Notes under the pieces: generated by a model
Database searches by the model: none
What the model was told of the DNA's origin: nothing
Seen by the model: only the letters and a program-made list of their open reading frames with translations
Origin: Mesorhizobium sp. L2C084A000
Lineage (GTDB): Bacteria; Pseudomonadota; Alphaproteobacteria; Rhizobiales; Rhizobiaceae
Length of the DNA: 35,085 nt
Assembly (NCBI RefSeq): GCF_000502875.1
Contig: NZ_AYWX01000024.1
Location: 1-35,085 of the forward strand
Reading direction: 5' to 3'
Position numbers and translations under genes: made by a program
In this document: positions 1-8,112 of the stretch, piece by piece
Numbering within the stretch: the first letter of the stretch is position 1
Layout of the letters: each line of letters opens with the position of its first letter

Positions 1-63
1 ATCGAGGCAGCCGAATGCAAGAACTACTTCGAAAACGCAGGCTACGCTTCCGTCAAAATATGA
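1..63 (+). pseudogene. 3' end of an IS630-family transposase gene (cut by window edge)
   Basis: Frame 1 reads twenty codons ending IEAAECKNYFENAGYASVKI and then a TGA at 61-63. The pattern ECxNYFxxAGY close to the stop is typical of the C-terminus of IS630-type DDE transposases. Only the tail is visible, so it cannot be said whether the element is intact upstream. I did not find a convincing terminal inverted repeat downstream of the stop. Its presence beside an A+T-richer gene pair supports mobility of this segment. The rest of the transposase should lie immediately before the window. Confidence 0.7.
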
Positions 64-140
64 AACGCTCTAGTCCGATCAGCCGTCTAGACGGGTTTCA
101 ACCGTCACGTTACGCTCTCCAACAGGGACTCAACGGGCCA

Positions 141-767
141 ATGCACTGCGGGCGGACGGGCAAAACTGTGTCGGATAAACAGAAAATAGTTCGTATTTTT
201 ATTGGCTCACCTGGCGGCTTGAAAGACGAACGGCGAGCAGCGCATGACGTTGTTAACAGTGTAAACCGCAGCCATTCTGATCGCTGGAGGCTTCAGTTTA
301 AGCTGTTGGGATGGGAAGACGCAGTCCCAGGTTACGTCCGCGCCCAAAGCAAAATTAATGACGACCTCGACAAGTGCGATTACTTTATCGGGGTACTCTG
401 CGACAATTGGGGTTCAAAGACAGGTCCGGATTATTCGTCTGGTTTCGAAGAAGAATATTTCAGATCTAAAGCCCGCATTGAAAATGGCCTCATGAAAGAC
501 ATGGCCATCTATTTCAAAATGGTCGAAGTTCCACCTAACATGAAGCCGGGCGAAGGTCTCGGAAAGGTGTTAAAATTTCGGCAAAAATGCATCGACGAGA
601 ACAAAATCTTTTTCAAAGATTTCTCTGATCATCAGGTTTTCCGAGACACTATTCGGGATAAATTAGAGGAGATAGGCTGGCGTGAAACCGAAATATTTAC
701 TGTAGAAGACCCGCAATCTAGTCAACCCAAGGATGCTCCTTCGATTCAACCTCTGATTCTTGGTTGA
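141..767 (+). CDS. DUF4062-domain protein, possible sensor or defence component
   Basis: About 208 residues. The N-terminal half has the DUF4062 pattern: a hydrophobic strand followed by S-P-x-x-x-x-x-E-R (VRIFIGSPGGLKDER, residues 17-31), then D-x-C-D-Y-F-I-G-V-L (77-86) followed by N-W-G (89-91), and an acidic EEEYF segment matching the family's ExEY site. DUF4062 domains have a Rossmann-like fold and often sit at the N-terminus of NACHT/STAND or repeat proteins; here the domain stands alone. Codons also run open upstream to an ATG at 15, but that start would overlap the transposase tail. ATG 141 or GTG 168 is more likely, neither with a strong ribosome binding site. The stop overlaps the TTG start of the next gene, so the two are probably co-translated. 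Base composition is clearly A+T-richer than the rest of the window. Molecular function is unknown. Confidence 0.65.
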   Translation: MHCGRTGKTVSDKQKIVRIFIGSPGGLKDERRAAHDVVNSVNRSHSDRWRLQFKLLGWEDAVPGYVRAQSKINDDLDKCDYFIGVLCDNWGSKTGPDYSSGFEEEYFRSKARIENGLMKDMAIYFKMVEVPPNMKPGEGLGKVLKFRQKCIDENKIFFKDFSDHQVFRDTIRDKLEEIGWRETEIFTVEDPQSSQPKDAPSIQPLILG

Positions 768-2599
768 TCGATCAAGGGGCACGAGATTTTCTTCATGGCC
801 TGATGCAGAGACCACCGAATTGGGAAAGCACTTCGGCGCACGAAGTAGCCCGTCTACGGTTGATAGGAACCTCTGTTAGCCGGTCGGGGAATGATGAGTT
901 CTACGTTGGCAATCACGATGCGAACTTGATTTTTCAAAAGTTTAGAAATGCTGCACTTTCGAAGCAAGAGGTCCGAGCGTTAGTAGACAGCGGTGTTGTG
1001 GGATTTCAATATCAGAATGTCCCCCTGTGGCGCTGGCTTGCTAGGTACGAAGATGAGGGCGGCATCTGGAGCCGTGTCGAAGTACTCGCTGCAGTCGGGA
1101 GTGAAAGCGAGCAGCGGTACGCCATTGAGATTTTGGACCTTGGGTCTCAATCAATCCCTTCGCTTCACGAGTACTTCGATCAGAAGCGTGTTCTTGCGTC
1201 ATGGTTATCTGATGCAACTTCTAGCCAAGTCTTTGACGCAGCCCTATCATTCTTGGGCTCAAATGCGACCGACGATGACCTACCTCTTATCGAAGAAGCA
1301 GCGGCGCAATGTTCGCCACAGCGCCGGACGAAAGTGGAGGAAGCGATCGTCAGCATCTTGTCGCGGACCAACCTGGACGGCGCGCTCAAGCGTGTTGTTG
1401 AAAAGGAAGTTGATAAGGTCGGTCAGAAATTGGCGGATGTGCTTTTCAGCAATTCGCAATCACTAGCGACAGAAACGGTGCTTTCATGTTTAGCGGCCAA
1501 ATCCGAGTCTATTAGGCTTCACGCGGTTCAACTTCTGTATGCGCGTAGCGAGATTGCGTTGGAGGCGGCGGAAACGCTTCTAACCGACAGCAACCATGAA
1601 ATCCGGCTACTGGCTGCGGAGACCTTAAAGAAAAACGGCGTCAAGCTTGACGACGACGTCGCAAAACAGGCGCTATGTATTACCAAACCATCCAACAGTT
1701 TGATTGGCTTGTTTGCAGGCCGTGAAACGGATGACACCTACTACGAGATCTATCGTATGAACCGGTTACTTGAACTTGATTTCTCAACACTGCGGTCCAG
1801 AGCGAATAGCGCTGGCGTATTCAGCGAAAGGGAATTGTCCGTTCTATATTCGCGGTTCGCATCCAAATTTAGCGACGAAATTAGGCAGAATTTGAGGGAC
1901 CGCTTCAAAGGCTATTTCGACAGGAAGATTGATGAAGAAAGGAGCGCAGGGACCATCGTCGCCGGCCAGGAACCTAAAATAAGAAATCTTGAAAACTTCA
2001 TGTTGAAAAGGTTTTGTAATGACGCCCTAGCGGCTCTTTGCGGACTGGCGAAGGTCCAAGACCTCGACTTGGTACGGGACGTGATTAGGGATACGGAGAT
2101 TGATGCCACAAAGGGTATCTTGAAATATCTCGCCCGTTTCGGAGACTGGTCCGACATCGAGCGCATCAGGAAATTGGGCGACTACCCTACTGGTCGTCGA
2201 AGAGGATTGCTCGAATTCTACCAAACAAAATTGCCGTCCCAAAAGGCTGCGGCTATCCTTACCTTAGGAAAGGGTCGCGTTGCTGATCTGCTGGCGCTCG
2301 ATCTTGATAACGAAATCAGGATATCGCTCGCGAAGAAATTACCTAGGAAGGTCTTTATTGATTTGAGAGATGAAGTGTTATTGCGCGAGCTTGATCGGAA
2401 GGATGACGAATACAGGGTTGTGTTCGCTCTAAGGTGCGTTCTGGCGCTGCCGAAATCTCGGGTGACAAAGCTATTGGACCGCTATGTTGATAGGGCCGAG
2501 CATCGCTTTTACAACAGCGTTCATTGGCTGGACTTAGGTGCGTCGCTGCCAATTCCTCACGTTAGAAACGTCGCAGAACGAGCACTGGCTCGCCACTAA
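764..2599 (+). CDS. Large alpha-helical (HEAT-like repeat) protein, unknown function
   Basis: 611 residues with no signal peptide or membrane segment and no Walker A motif. Much of it is helical-repeat-like: residues ~232-290 show two consecutive HEAT-like helical pairs (SIRLHAVQLLYA, then EIRLLAAETLKK), and ~430-600 contain further charged and leucine-rich helices. The start is a TTG at 764 overlapping the TGA of the DUF4062 gene; an ATG at 803 is the alternative. The overlap and shared low-GC composition argue that the two proteins act together. DUF4062 and repeat domains often occur in one polypeptide with an ATPase between them, so this may be a split or ATPase-less version of that layout (inference). 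The gene ends 3 bp before the convergent CMD-family gene. No specific function can be assigned. Confidence 0.6.
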   Translation: MIDQGARDFLHGLMQRPPNWESTSAHEVARLRLIGTSVSRSGNDEFYVGNHDANLIFQKFRNAALSKQEVRALVDSGVVGFQYQNVPLWRWLARYEDEGGIWSRVEVLAAVGSESEQRYAIEILDLGSQSIPSLHEYFDQKRVLASWLSDATSSQVFDAALSFLGSNATDDDLPLIEEAAAQCSPQRRTKVEEAIVSILSRTNLDGALKRVVEKEVDKVGQKLADVLFSNSQSLATETVLSCLAAKSESIRLHAVQLLYARSEIALEAAETLLTDSNHEIRLLAAETLKKNGVKLDDDVAKQALCITKPSNSLIGLFAGRETDDTYYEIYRMNRLLELDFSTLRSRANSAGVFSERELSVLYSRFASKFSDEIRQNLRDRFKGYFDRKIDEERSAGTIVAGQEPKIRNLENFMLKRFCNDALAALCGLAKVQDLDLVRDVIRDTEIDATKGILKYLARFGDWSDIERIRKLGDYPTGRRRGLLEFYQTKLPSQKAAAILTLGKGRVADLLALDLDNEIRISLAKKLPRKVFIDLRDEVLLRELDRKDDEYRVVFALRCVLALPKSRVTKLLDRYVDRAEHRFYNSVHWLDLGASLPIPHVRNVAERALARH

Positions 2600-2602
2600 T
2601 CC

Positions 2603-3010
2603 TCACTTCACCTCGAACTGTGGATCGACCGGGATCTGCATCGCCGTCACGAGATGGTTGGTCTGTCCAGCCAACCCTATGATCGAAACCAACTCGCCAT
2701 GCTGCGCGTCGGTCATGCCCTTGGCGCGGGCGGCGGCCGTGTGCGAATGAACGCAGTAGGAGCAGCCATTGGCGGTCGACACCGCGATGTAGATCATCTC
2801 CTTGGTCAGCGGATCGACGGCGCTGTCAGCGACCATCACCACCTTCAGCTGTTCCCAGATCCGCTTCAGCGCCGGCGGATCGTTGGCTAACCCGCGCCAG
2901 AAATTGTTGACGAAATCGGATTTGCGCGTCGCGCGGATGTCGTCGAAGACGGCCTTCACGGCCGGGATTTTCTCCACCTCGGCATCGCTGAGGAGTCTTG
3001 TGGTGGCCAT
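2603..3010 (-). CDS. Carboxymuconolactone decarboxylase / AhpD-family protein
   Basis: 135 residues. The motif C-S-Y-C-V-H-S-H (Cys83, Cys86, His90) is the redox/proton-relay motif of the AhpD-like branch of the CMD family, preceded by the usual helix with T-K-E-M-I. Members act as alkylhydroperoxidases or unspecified small oxidoreductases. The ATG at 3010 is preceded by an AAAGGA box at good spacing. The reading frame extends upstream to 3133, but that extension is not domain-like. The gene stands alone, convergent with the DUF4062/HEAT pair and downstream of a repeat element. The substrate is unknown, and peroxidase activity is only a family-level inference. Confidence 0.85.
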   Translation of the reverse strand: MATTRLLSDAEVEKIPAVKAVFDDIRATRKSDFVNNFWRGLANDPPALKRIWEQLKVVMVADSAVDPLTKEMIYIAVSTANGCSYCVHSHTAAARAKGMTDAQHGELVSIIGLAGQTNHLVTAMQIPVDPQFEVK

Positions 3011-3372
3011 GGTGTTTCCTTTCGTTTTGACCGACGAACTGGCTCGTTGAATCAAGTTTCGAGCAAAGGCGGCTAACCAGCTTCTTTGACTCAGTTTTTG
3101 GCCCGCAATAGCGTTGAAGATTAGCCGAGGCACCTAAACTTCGTCATCCTAGGGCGAAGCAGGCGCGAAGCGCCGTCGCGGAGACCCTAGGATCCATGCA
3201 GTGACGTCAGCCGCGGAGTGCAACGGAGCAGAATTCTGCACGGTCGCGGCGCTTCCGAGTCGCGGCATGGATCCTCGGGTCTGCGCCGCGTCGCTGCGCG
3301 CCTTGCTCCGCCCGTGGATGACGAAGGGATGGATGTCCTGGCCAATTATCAACGTAGGCACCAGCCAAAAAC
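3011..3372. other. Intergenic region without a gene, mostly a palindromic repeat element
   Basis: 362 bp between the CMD-family gene and the sugar ABC ATPase gene. Reading frames here are short and not protein-like. The central part (3139-3326) is the inverted repeat annotated separately. The part next to 3010 should hold the promoter of the CMD-family gene, but no clear -35/-10 pair was recognised. Confidence 0.6.
3139..3326. repeat. Imperfect ~61-bp inverted repeat (RIME-like intergenic element)
   Basis: The left arm (3139-3199) begins CTTCGTCATCC and ends GATCCATGC. The reverse complement of the right arm (3265-3326) begins and ends with the same words and matches over most of its length with scattered substitutions. 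The arms are separated by ~65 bp. The arrangement resembles the palindromic intergenic elements repeated in rhizobial genomes. It lies downstream of the ABC operon and upstream of the CMD-family gene, where a folded transcript could limit read-through. Family identity is inferred; copy number cannot be judged from one window. Confidence 0.7.
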
Positions 3373-4869
3373 CTAATGCACGGCCGCATACATGATCTTC
3401 TCCTCCGTAGCCTCCGCCGGCGAAAATTCCTCGACGATACGCCCTTGCCGGCAAACCAAAATCCGGTCCGACAAATTCATGATCTCCGGCAGGTAGGACG
3501 AGATGACGACGACGGCCAGGCCCTCGTCGGCCAGCCGGTTGATGATCTGGTGGATCTCGGCGATCGCGCCGACATCGACGCCGCGCGTCGGCTCGTCGAA
3601 GATGACGATGCGCGGCTGCTGCACCAACCCCTTGCCGATCACCACCTTCTGCTGGTTGCCGCCGGACAGTTCGACCACCCGCGCATTGTCGTTGATCGCC
3701 TTGATGTTCAGCGTCTTCGTCCATTCGGCTGACAGTGCGCGCATCTCCTGCGCGTTGATCACCCAGGCCTTTTCGCGGCCCGCCGCCAGCAGTCCGCCGA
3801 ACAGGTTCTCGGCAATGCCCATCGTCTCGAAAATACCCTCGCTCTTGCGGTCCTCGGTGACATAGACGATGCCGTCGGCCACCGCTTCGCTCGGCACGAG
3901 ATAGCGCACGGGCTTGTCGTCCAGCTCGATGGCGCCGCCGCGCAGAAAATCGCGCTTGTAGATGCCGGAGACGATCTTGAAGGTCTCGGTGCGGCCCGAG
4001 CCGATCAGCCCGAACACGCCGGTGATCTGGCCCTCGAAGATCGAGAAGGACGTGTTGCGCACGACATTGCTCATCGAAATGTCCTGCACCGACAGCACTT
4101 TCTTGCCGGCCTTGCGCAGTTTTGCTTCGTCGCGCTGGCGGTAGATCTCCCCCGATAAAGTGCGCCCGACCATGGCGGAAACGATCCTGTCGCGGTCGAA
4201 GGCGGACGTGTCGTCGGTGATGACCAGCTCGCCGTCGCGCAGAATGGTGATGCGGTCGGCAATATCGAGCGCCTCTTCCAGCGCGTGGCTGATGAAGACG
4301 ATCGACACGCCGCTCGCCTTCAGCCGCCGGATCAACGCGAAGAAGTGCCGCTTTTCTTCTGGCGTCAGCGTCGCCGTCGGCTCGTCGAAGATGATGATCT
4401 CGGCATTGTGGTGCACCGCGCGCGCGATCTCGACCATCTGCCGCTTGGCAGCACCCAGCGTCGCCACCATCGCGTTCGGGTCGACTGGAAAATTCAGCGA
4501 TTGCAGGAACTGCTGCGCGGAGATGTAGGTGCCGCGCAGCCGGTTGAGGAACTTTTCGGTGCCGAGATAGAGGTTCTGCGCGACCGTCATCGATGGGACC
4601 AGGCTGGTCTCCTGGAACACCATTGCGATGCCGGCCTCGAGGGCCGCATGCGGCGAAGCGTAGGCGATCTCCCGGCCCTTGTGGAACATCTTGCCTGAGG
4701 TGGCATCGACCACGCCGGCGATGATCTTGGTCAGCGTCGATTTTCCCGCGCCATTTTCGCCGAGCAGCGCATGGATCTCACCCTTGCGCAGGTCGAAGCT
4801 GACATTCTTCACCGCGGGCACGCCGCGGTAGTTCTTGGTGACATTCTCCAGACGGACGATCGGTTCCAT
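3373..4869 (-). CDS. CUT2 sugar ABC transporter, double-domain ATPase (RbsA/MglA-like)
   Basis: 498 residues, the usual length for a tandem-domain sugar ATPase. The N-terminal half has Walker A GENGAGKST and Walker B IIIFDEPTATL, but a degenerate signature (LGAAKRQM). The C-terminal half has the degenerate P-loop typical of RbsA (GLIGSGRTE), an intact LSGGNQQK signature and Walker B IVIFDEPTRGVD. This split of good and poor motifs is normal for the family. It energises import by the membrane proteins encoded upstream. The ATG at 4869 shares one base with the TGA of the preceding SMP-30-like gene, so translation is probably coupled. Transport of a sugar or related polyol is likely; the exact substrate is unknown. 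Confidence 0.93.
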   Translation of the reverse strand: MEPIVRLENVTKNYRGVPAVKNVSFDLRKGEIHALLGENGAGKSTLTKIIAGVVDATSGKMFHKGREIAYASPHAALEAGIAMVFQETSLVPSMTVAQNLYLGTEKFLNRLRGTYISAQQFLQSLNFPVDPNAMVATLGAAKRQMVEIARAVHHNAEIIIFDEPTATLTPEEKRHFFALIRRLKASGVSIVFISHALEEALDIADRITILRDGELVITDDTSAFDRDRIVSAMVGRTLSGEIYRQRDEAKLRKAGKKVLSVQDISMSNVVRNTSFSIFEGQITGVFGLIGSGRTETFKIVSGIYKRDFLRGGAIELDDKPVRYLVPSEAVADGIVYVTEDRKSEGIFETMGIAENLFGGLLAAGREKAWVINAQEMRALSAEWTKTLNIKAINDNARVVELSGGNQQKVVIGKGLVQQPRIVIFDEPTRGVDVGAIAEIHQIINRLADEGLAVVVISSYLPEIMNLSDRILVCRQGRIVEEFSPAEATEEKIMYAAVH

Positions 4870-5915
4870 CAGAAACCTCCCGTGGCGACGGAAAGGATGC
4901 AGTCGCCCCCTTTGGAGGCGACGAACAGAAGGCCGTCTTTTTCCGCAACACTGCAGATGCCGTGGCGCGTGCCGTTGGCGCGGCTGTGCAGGCTGAATTG
5001 CGGCTGCATCTTCTGGTCGAGCCTGACCACCAGCCCGTAGGAGCGGCTCGGCGACCATGGCTTGTGGATGCCCATGGTGCGGATGCCGCCGCATTGCAGC
5101 GGCTCGAGGAAGCTGCGGCTGGAGGCCAGCGCCGGCGCGATCCAGTAGGCGGGCGGCACCTGGCTCAGCATGTCCTGACGGTAATGCGTTTCCTGCAGCA
5201 CGAATTCGATCAGCCGGTTGCGCGGCGCAAACAAGGTCAGCCAGGCGCCACCATCGGCGGACGGCGATAGCCGCGCGGGATAGCCGGGCAGATGCGTCAG
5301 CGCCGTGGCGCGATTGCCGTCTGCGCTGAAGCGCACCAACTGATGGCGCCAGCTCTCGCTGACCAGCACATCCCTGCCGACGGGGTGCAGGCCATAGGGA
5401 AAGGCAATGTCGCCGGCGAGTTTGCGGAAATCACCGCCCGCGGCGTCTCGCTTCCAAAGCGAACCGGACGCGCCCTTCCTCATCAGATCGGCGGCCCATT
5501 GCGACGGCGCATGCTCGGCCGAGCCGTTGGCCAGCCACAGCGTGCCGTCATCCGCATAGGCAAGTGCGGTGATGCAGCTGAGGTCAGCCGGCAGCGAAAC
5601 CTCCTCGCCTGATACCAGCAGCTTGCCGCTCTCCAGCCCGACCGTCAGTTCGCCGGATCGCGACAGCGCCAGCGCCGTGACCGGAGACGGAAAGGTTTCG
5701 ACAACCCTGGGCTCGGTTCCGGCAGCAATCGAATAGATTGCGTTGCCGCTGGAGGCCAGCAGCCTGCCATCGGCAACCAGCAGATTGTCCGGCTCGGTCA
5801 GCTCAGTAAAAGCCAGCGCGTCATCCAGCAATGTGTTGGGTCGGAAAGCGCCATCGAGCGGCGGGATGGTCACCGCCTTGCCGCGAAACAGGTCCAGCAC
5901 AGGATCGAGGATCAT
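4869..5915 (-). CDS. SMP-30/gluconolactonase-like beta-propeller protein
   Basis: 348 residues with repeated blade-like segments (for example SPVTALALSRSGELTVG and ITALAYADDGTLWLANG) as in SMP-30/LRE or strictosidine-synthase-like propellers. Such proteins often hydrolyse sugar lactones, which fits a place inside a sugar importer operon. There is no signal peptide, so it is probably cytoplasmic. The ATG at 5915 overlaps the stop of the permease/propeller fusion gene (ATGA, 5912-5915) and its stop overlaps the ATPase start. It is only distantly similar to the propeller fused to the permease next door. The enzymatic activity is inferred; metal ligands were not mapped with certainty. Confidence 0.7.
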   Translation of the reverse strand: MILDPVLDLFRGKAVTIPPLDGAFRPNTLLDDALAFTELTEPDNLLVADGRLLASSGNAIYSIAAGTEPRVVETFPSPVTALALSRSGELTVGLESGKLLVSGEEVSLPADLSCITALAYADDGTLWLANGSAEHAPSQWAADLMRKGASGSLWKRDAAGGDFRKLAGDIAFPYGLHPVGRDVLVSESWRHQLVRFSADGNRATALTHLPGYPARLSPSADGGAWLTLFAPRNRLIEFVLQETHYRQDMLSQVPPAYWIAPALASSRSFLEPLQCGGIRTMGIHKPWSPSRSYGLVVRLDQKMQPQFSLHSRANGTRHGICSVAEKDGLLFVASKGGDCILSVATGGF

Positions 5916-8035
5916 GGCTTTGCTCCCCAATAGGAAGCGGGGCTGGTCCAGTTCGGGTCTGCGCCTGAAATCTTGTAGCGGCCGATGCGGTTGTTGAGGA
6001 TGCCGCCGACGAACAGATATCCCTTGTGCTCGCGCATCGAGGTGACCATCGGGTGCGCGCCACCCGTGAGATCGCCCATCGCCTCGACGATGCCGCCCTT
6101 TTCGTTGAATTTCACCACGCCGCCGGTGTTGATGTTGGGGAACAGCCATTCGTCCTGCGGCAAGCGGCGCGTCATGCGCTTGCGCATATCGGGGTGGCGC
6201 AGCGACAGGTCGAAGCTCGGCGTGCGCATGCCAAGCCACGCCATCCAGTAATTGCCGTCGGAGGCGCGGTTGATGTTGTCGGGGTAGCCCGGCATGTCGC
6301 GGATGACACACTCGGCGGTACCGGCCTTCGGCCCCTCCAGCCAGTAGCGGTGCACGCGGCAGGCCCAGCTTTCGGCGAAGAACAGCGACTTGCCGTCGTG
6401 CGCCATGCACACACCATTGGTGTAGCGATAGCCGTCGAGCAGCGTCTTCGTCGAACCGTCCTTCGGCTCATAGACCAGCAGCCGGCCGGTGGCGCGGTTC
6501 TCGATCGAGTCCAGCGCCCAGTCATGGGCGTCGTAGCGCTTGGTCGAGTCGGTGAAATAGATGCGGCCGTCGGGTGCGATGTCGCAGTCGTTGGGGTCAC
6601 GCAGCCGCGCATCGTCGACGATCGAGGTCCAGGAGCGCGACGTTTCGGCCGACAGGCGTTTGACCTCCCGATCCGGCGAGACGGAGTAAAGCCCCATGGC
6701 GCCGACGCAGCTGATCAGATTGCCCGATTTGTCGAAGGCGAGGCCGAGCGGAAAGCCGCCGATATGGGCAAACACTTCCGATTTGACATAGTCCGGCGCG
6801 AAGAAGCGGACGATCTCGCCATGGCGCGTGCCGCAATAGAGATTGTCGTCGCGGTCGAGGATGACGTCTTCTGGCCCCTCCAGTTCGCCAAGCCCGATAT
6901 GGTCGGCTGCCGACAGCCTGTTATCAAGCTCGTAGGGCGTGCCCGAGCCGGGTGCGGCCGACTGCGTTTCGCCCATTCTGAGATAGACAGGCGCGACATA
7001 GACCTCGTTGAGCACCTTGTGGCGGTTCTTCAGCCAGCGAATGTCAATGGTCACCGCCACCGCCAGCATGATGCCCAGCACCATCTGGTTGGTGCCGGTG
7101 CCGTAGCCCAGCCGGATCAGGCCGTTGGTCATGGTCAGCACGATGATGGCGCCCATCAGGCCCTTGATCACCGAGCCGCGCCCGCCGCCGAGGCTGACGC
7201 CGCCGACCACCGCCGCCGTCAGCGCCATGATCTCGAGGTTGAGGCCCGTGCCCGGCCCTGCCCCGCTCAGCCGGCAGGCGATGAGGAAGCCGCCGATCGA
7301 GGCGCAGAAGCCGGAGAAGACGTAGGTCATGAACACGGTGCGGCGCACGCGGATGCCGGCATTGTGCGCCGAGCGCCTGGAACCGCCGACCGCCAGCACA
7401 TGCCAGCCCGGCCGCGAACGGGTCAGCGCGATGTGGGTGACGATCGCCAGGATGATTGCCAGCCACACCGAGACGGACAGCCCCCAGAAGGTGCTGTCGC
7501 CGATGAAGTCGAGCACATCCGATGTGGCGGTCGAGAGCTGTACGTCGGCGGCATAGGTGGTGACCAGGATGTCGAACAGCGCCCGGCCGAAGATGAAGGT
7601 GACCAGCGTGGTCAGAAAGGCGCGCAGCCTGAGATAGCCGACGAGGTAGCCGTTGATGGCGCCGAAGATGAGACCGGTGGCCAGCGACGCAGCCAGCGCC
7701 AGCCAGATCGACTGTTCGAGGATGAAGAAAACATAGACGGCGGAAAAGCAGGACAGCGCGAAGATCGAGCCGACCGACAGGTCGATGCCGCCACCCAGCA
7801 TCACCACCGTCATGCCGGTGACGACCATCGAGAACTCGCCAAGCTGGCGGGTCGATTCCTGCAGCGCCGTCAGCTTGAAGAAGCCGGGAATGATCGAACC
7901 GAAGGTTGCCAGCGTCGCCACCAGCGCCAGGAACGGAATGGCGTTGTCGGTCCAGCGTTTGGTCAGGATCTCGCCGACGACATGGTCGGGCACGAGATTG
8001 TAGCGCCAGGACTGGAGGCGTTCGCGAAAGGACAT
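5912..8035 (-). CDS. CUT2 sugar ABC permease fused to SMP-30/strictosidine-synthase-like propeller
   Basis: 707 residues in one uninterrupted frame. Residues ~1-340 are an RbsC-type permease with several hydrophobic helices, the GGGIDLSVGS motif and the conserved GGVSLGGGRGS loop. After a polar linker (~345-375) comes a beta-propeller with SMP-30/Str_synth features: GPEDVILDRDDNLYCG, LRDPNDCDIAPDGRIYFTDS, GYRYTNGVCM and PGYPDNINRASDGNYW. The propeller would probably be tethered to the cytoplasmic face if the permease has the usual topology (inference). RbsC homologues are normally ~320-350 residues, so the fusion doubles the length. It lies between the binding-protein gene and a second SMP-30-like gene. 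A sugar lactone or similar substrate, processed as it enters, would explain the arrangement. Confidence 0.85.
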   Translation of the reverse strand: MSFRERLQSWRYNLVPDHVVGEILTKRWTDNAIPFLALVATLATFGSIIPGFFKLTALQESTRQLGEFSMVVTGMTVVMLGGGIDLSVGSIFALSCFSAVYVFFILEQSIWLALAASLATGLIFGAINGYLVGYLRLRAFLTTLVTFIFGRALFDILVTTYAADVQLSTATSDVLDFIGDSTFWGLSVSVWLAIILAIVTHIALTRSRPGWHVLAVGGSRRSAHNAGIRVRRTVFMTYVFSGFCASIGGFLIACRLSGAGPGTGLNLEIMALTAAVVGGVSLGGGRGSVIKGLMGAIIVLTMTNGLIRLGYGTGTNQMVLGIMLAVAVTIDIRWLKNRHKVLNEVYVAPVYLRMGETQSAAPGSGTPYELDNRLSAADHIGLGELEGPEDVILDRDDNLYCGTRHGEIVRFFAPDYVKSEVFAHIGGFPLGLAFDKSGNLISCVGAMGLYSVSPDREVKRLSAETSRSWTSIVDDARLRDPNDCDIAPDGRIYFTDSTKRYDAHDWALDSIENRATGRLLVYEPKDGSTKTLLDGYRYTNGVCMAHDGKSLFFAESWACRVHRYWLEGPKAGTAECVIRDMPGYPDNINRASDGNYWMAWLGMRTPSFDLSLRHPDMRKRMTRRLPQDEWLFPNINTGGVVKFNEKGGIVEAMGDLTGGAHPMVTSMREHKGYLFVGGILNNRIGRYKISGADPNWTSPASYWGAKP

Positions 8036-8059
8036 CGGCAGCTGCTATTCCATGAGAAA

Positions 8060-8086
8060 GAGGTGGCCGGGCAATCCGGCCACCTC
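8060..8086 (-). terminator. Stem-loop after the binding-protein gene (mRNA stabiliser or attenuator)
   Basis: GAGGTGGCCGG (8060-8070) and CCGGCCACCTC (8076-8086) form a perfect 11-bp stem with a 5-nt loop. It lies between the stop of the binding-protein gene (8113) and the start of the permease fusion (8035). No T-run follows, so partial attenuation or protection of the upstream transcript is more likely than full termination. Confidence 0.6.
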
Positions 8087-8112
8087 GTTGATCGGTGTTG
8101 GCAAGGATCGGC

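Noticed and set aside
15..140. N-terminal extension of the DUF4062 gene from ATG 15
   Set aside because: The first part overlaps the transposase tail in another frame, and the added residues are not part of the domain.
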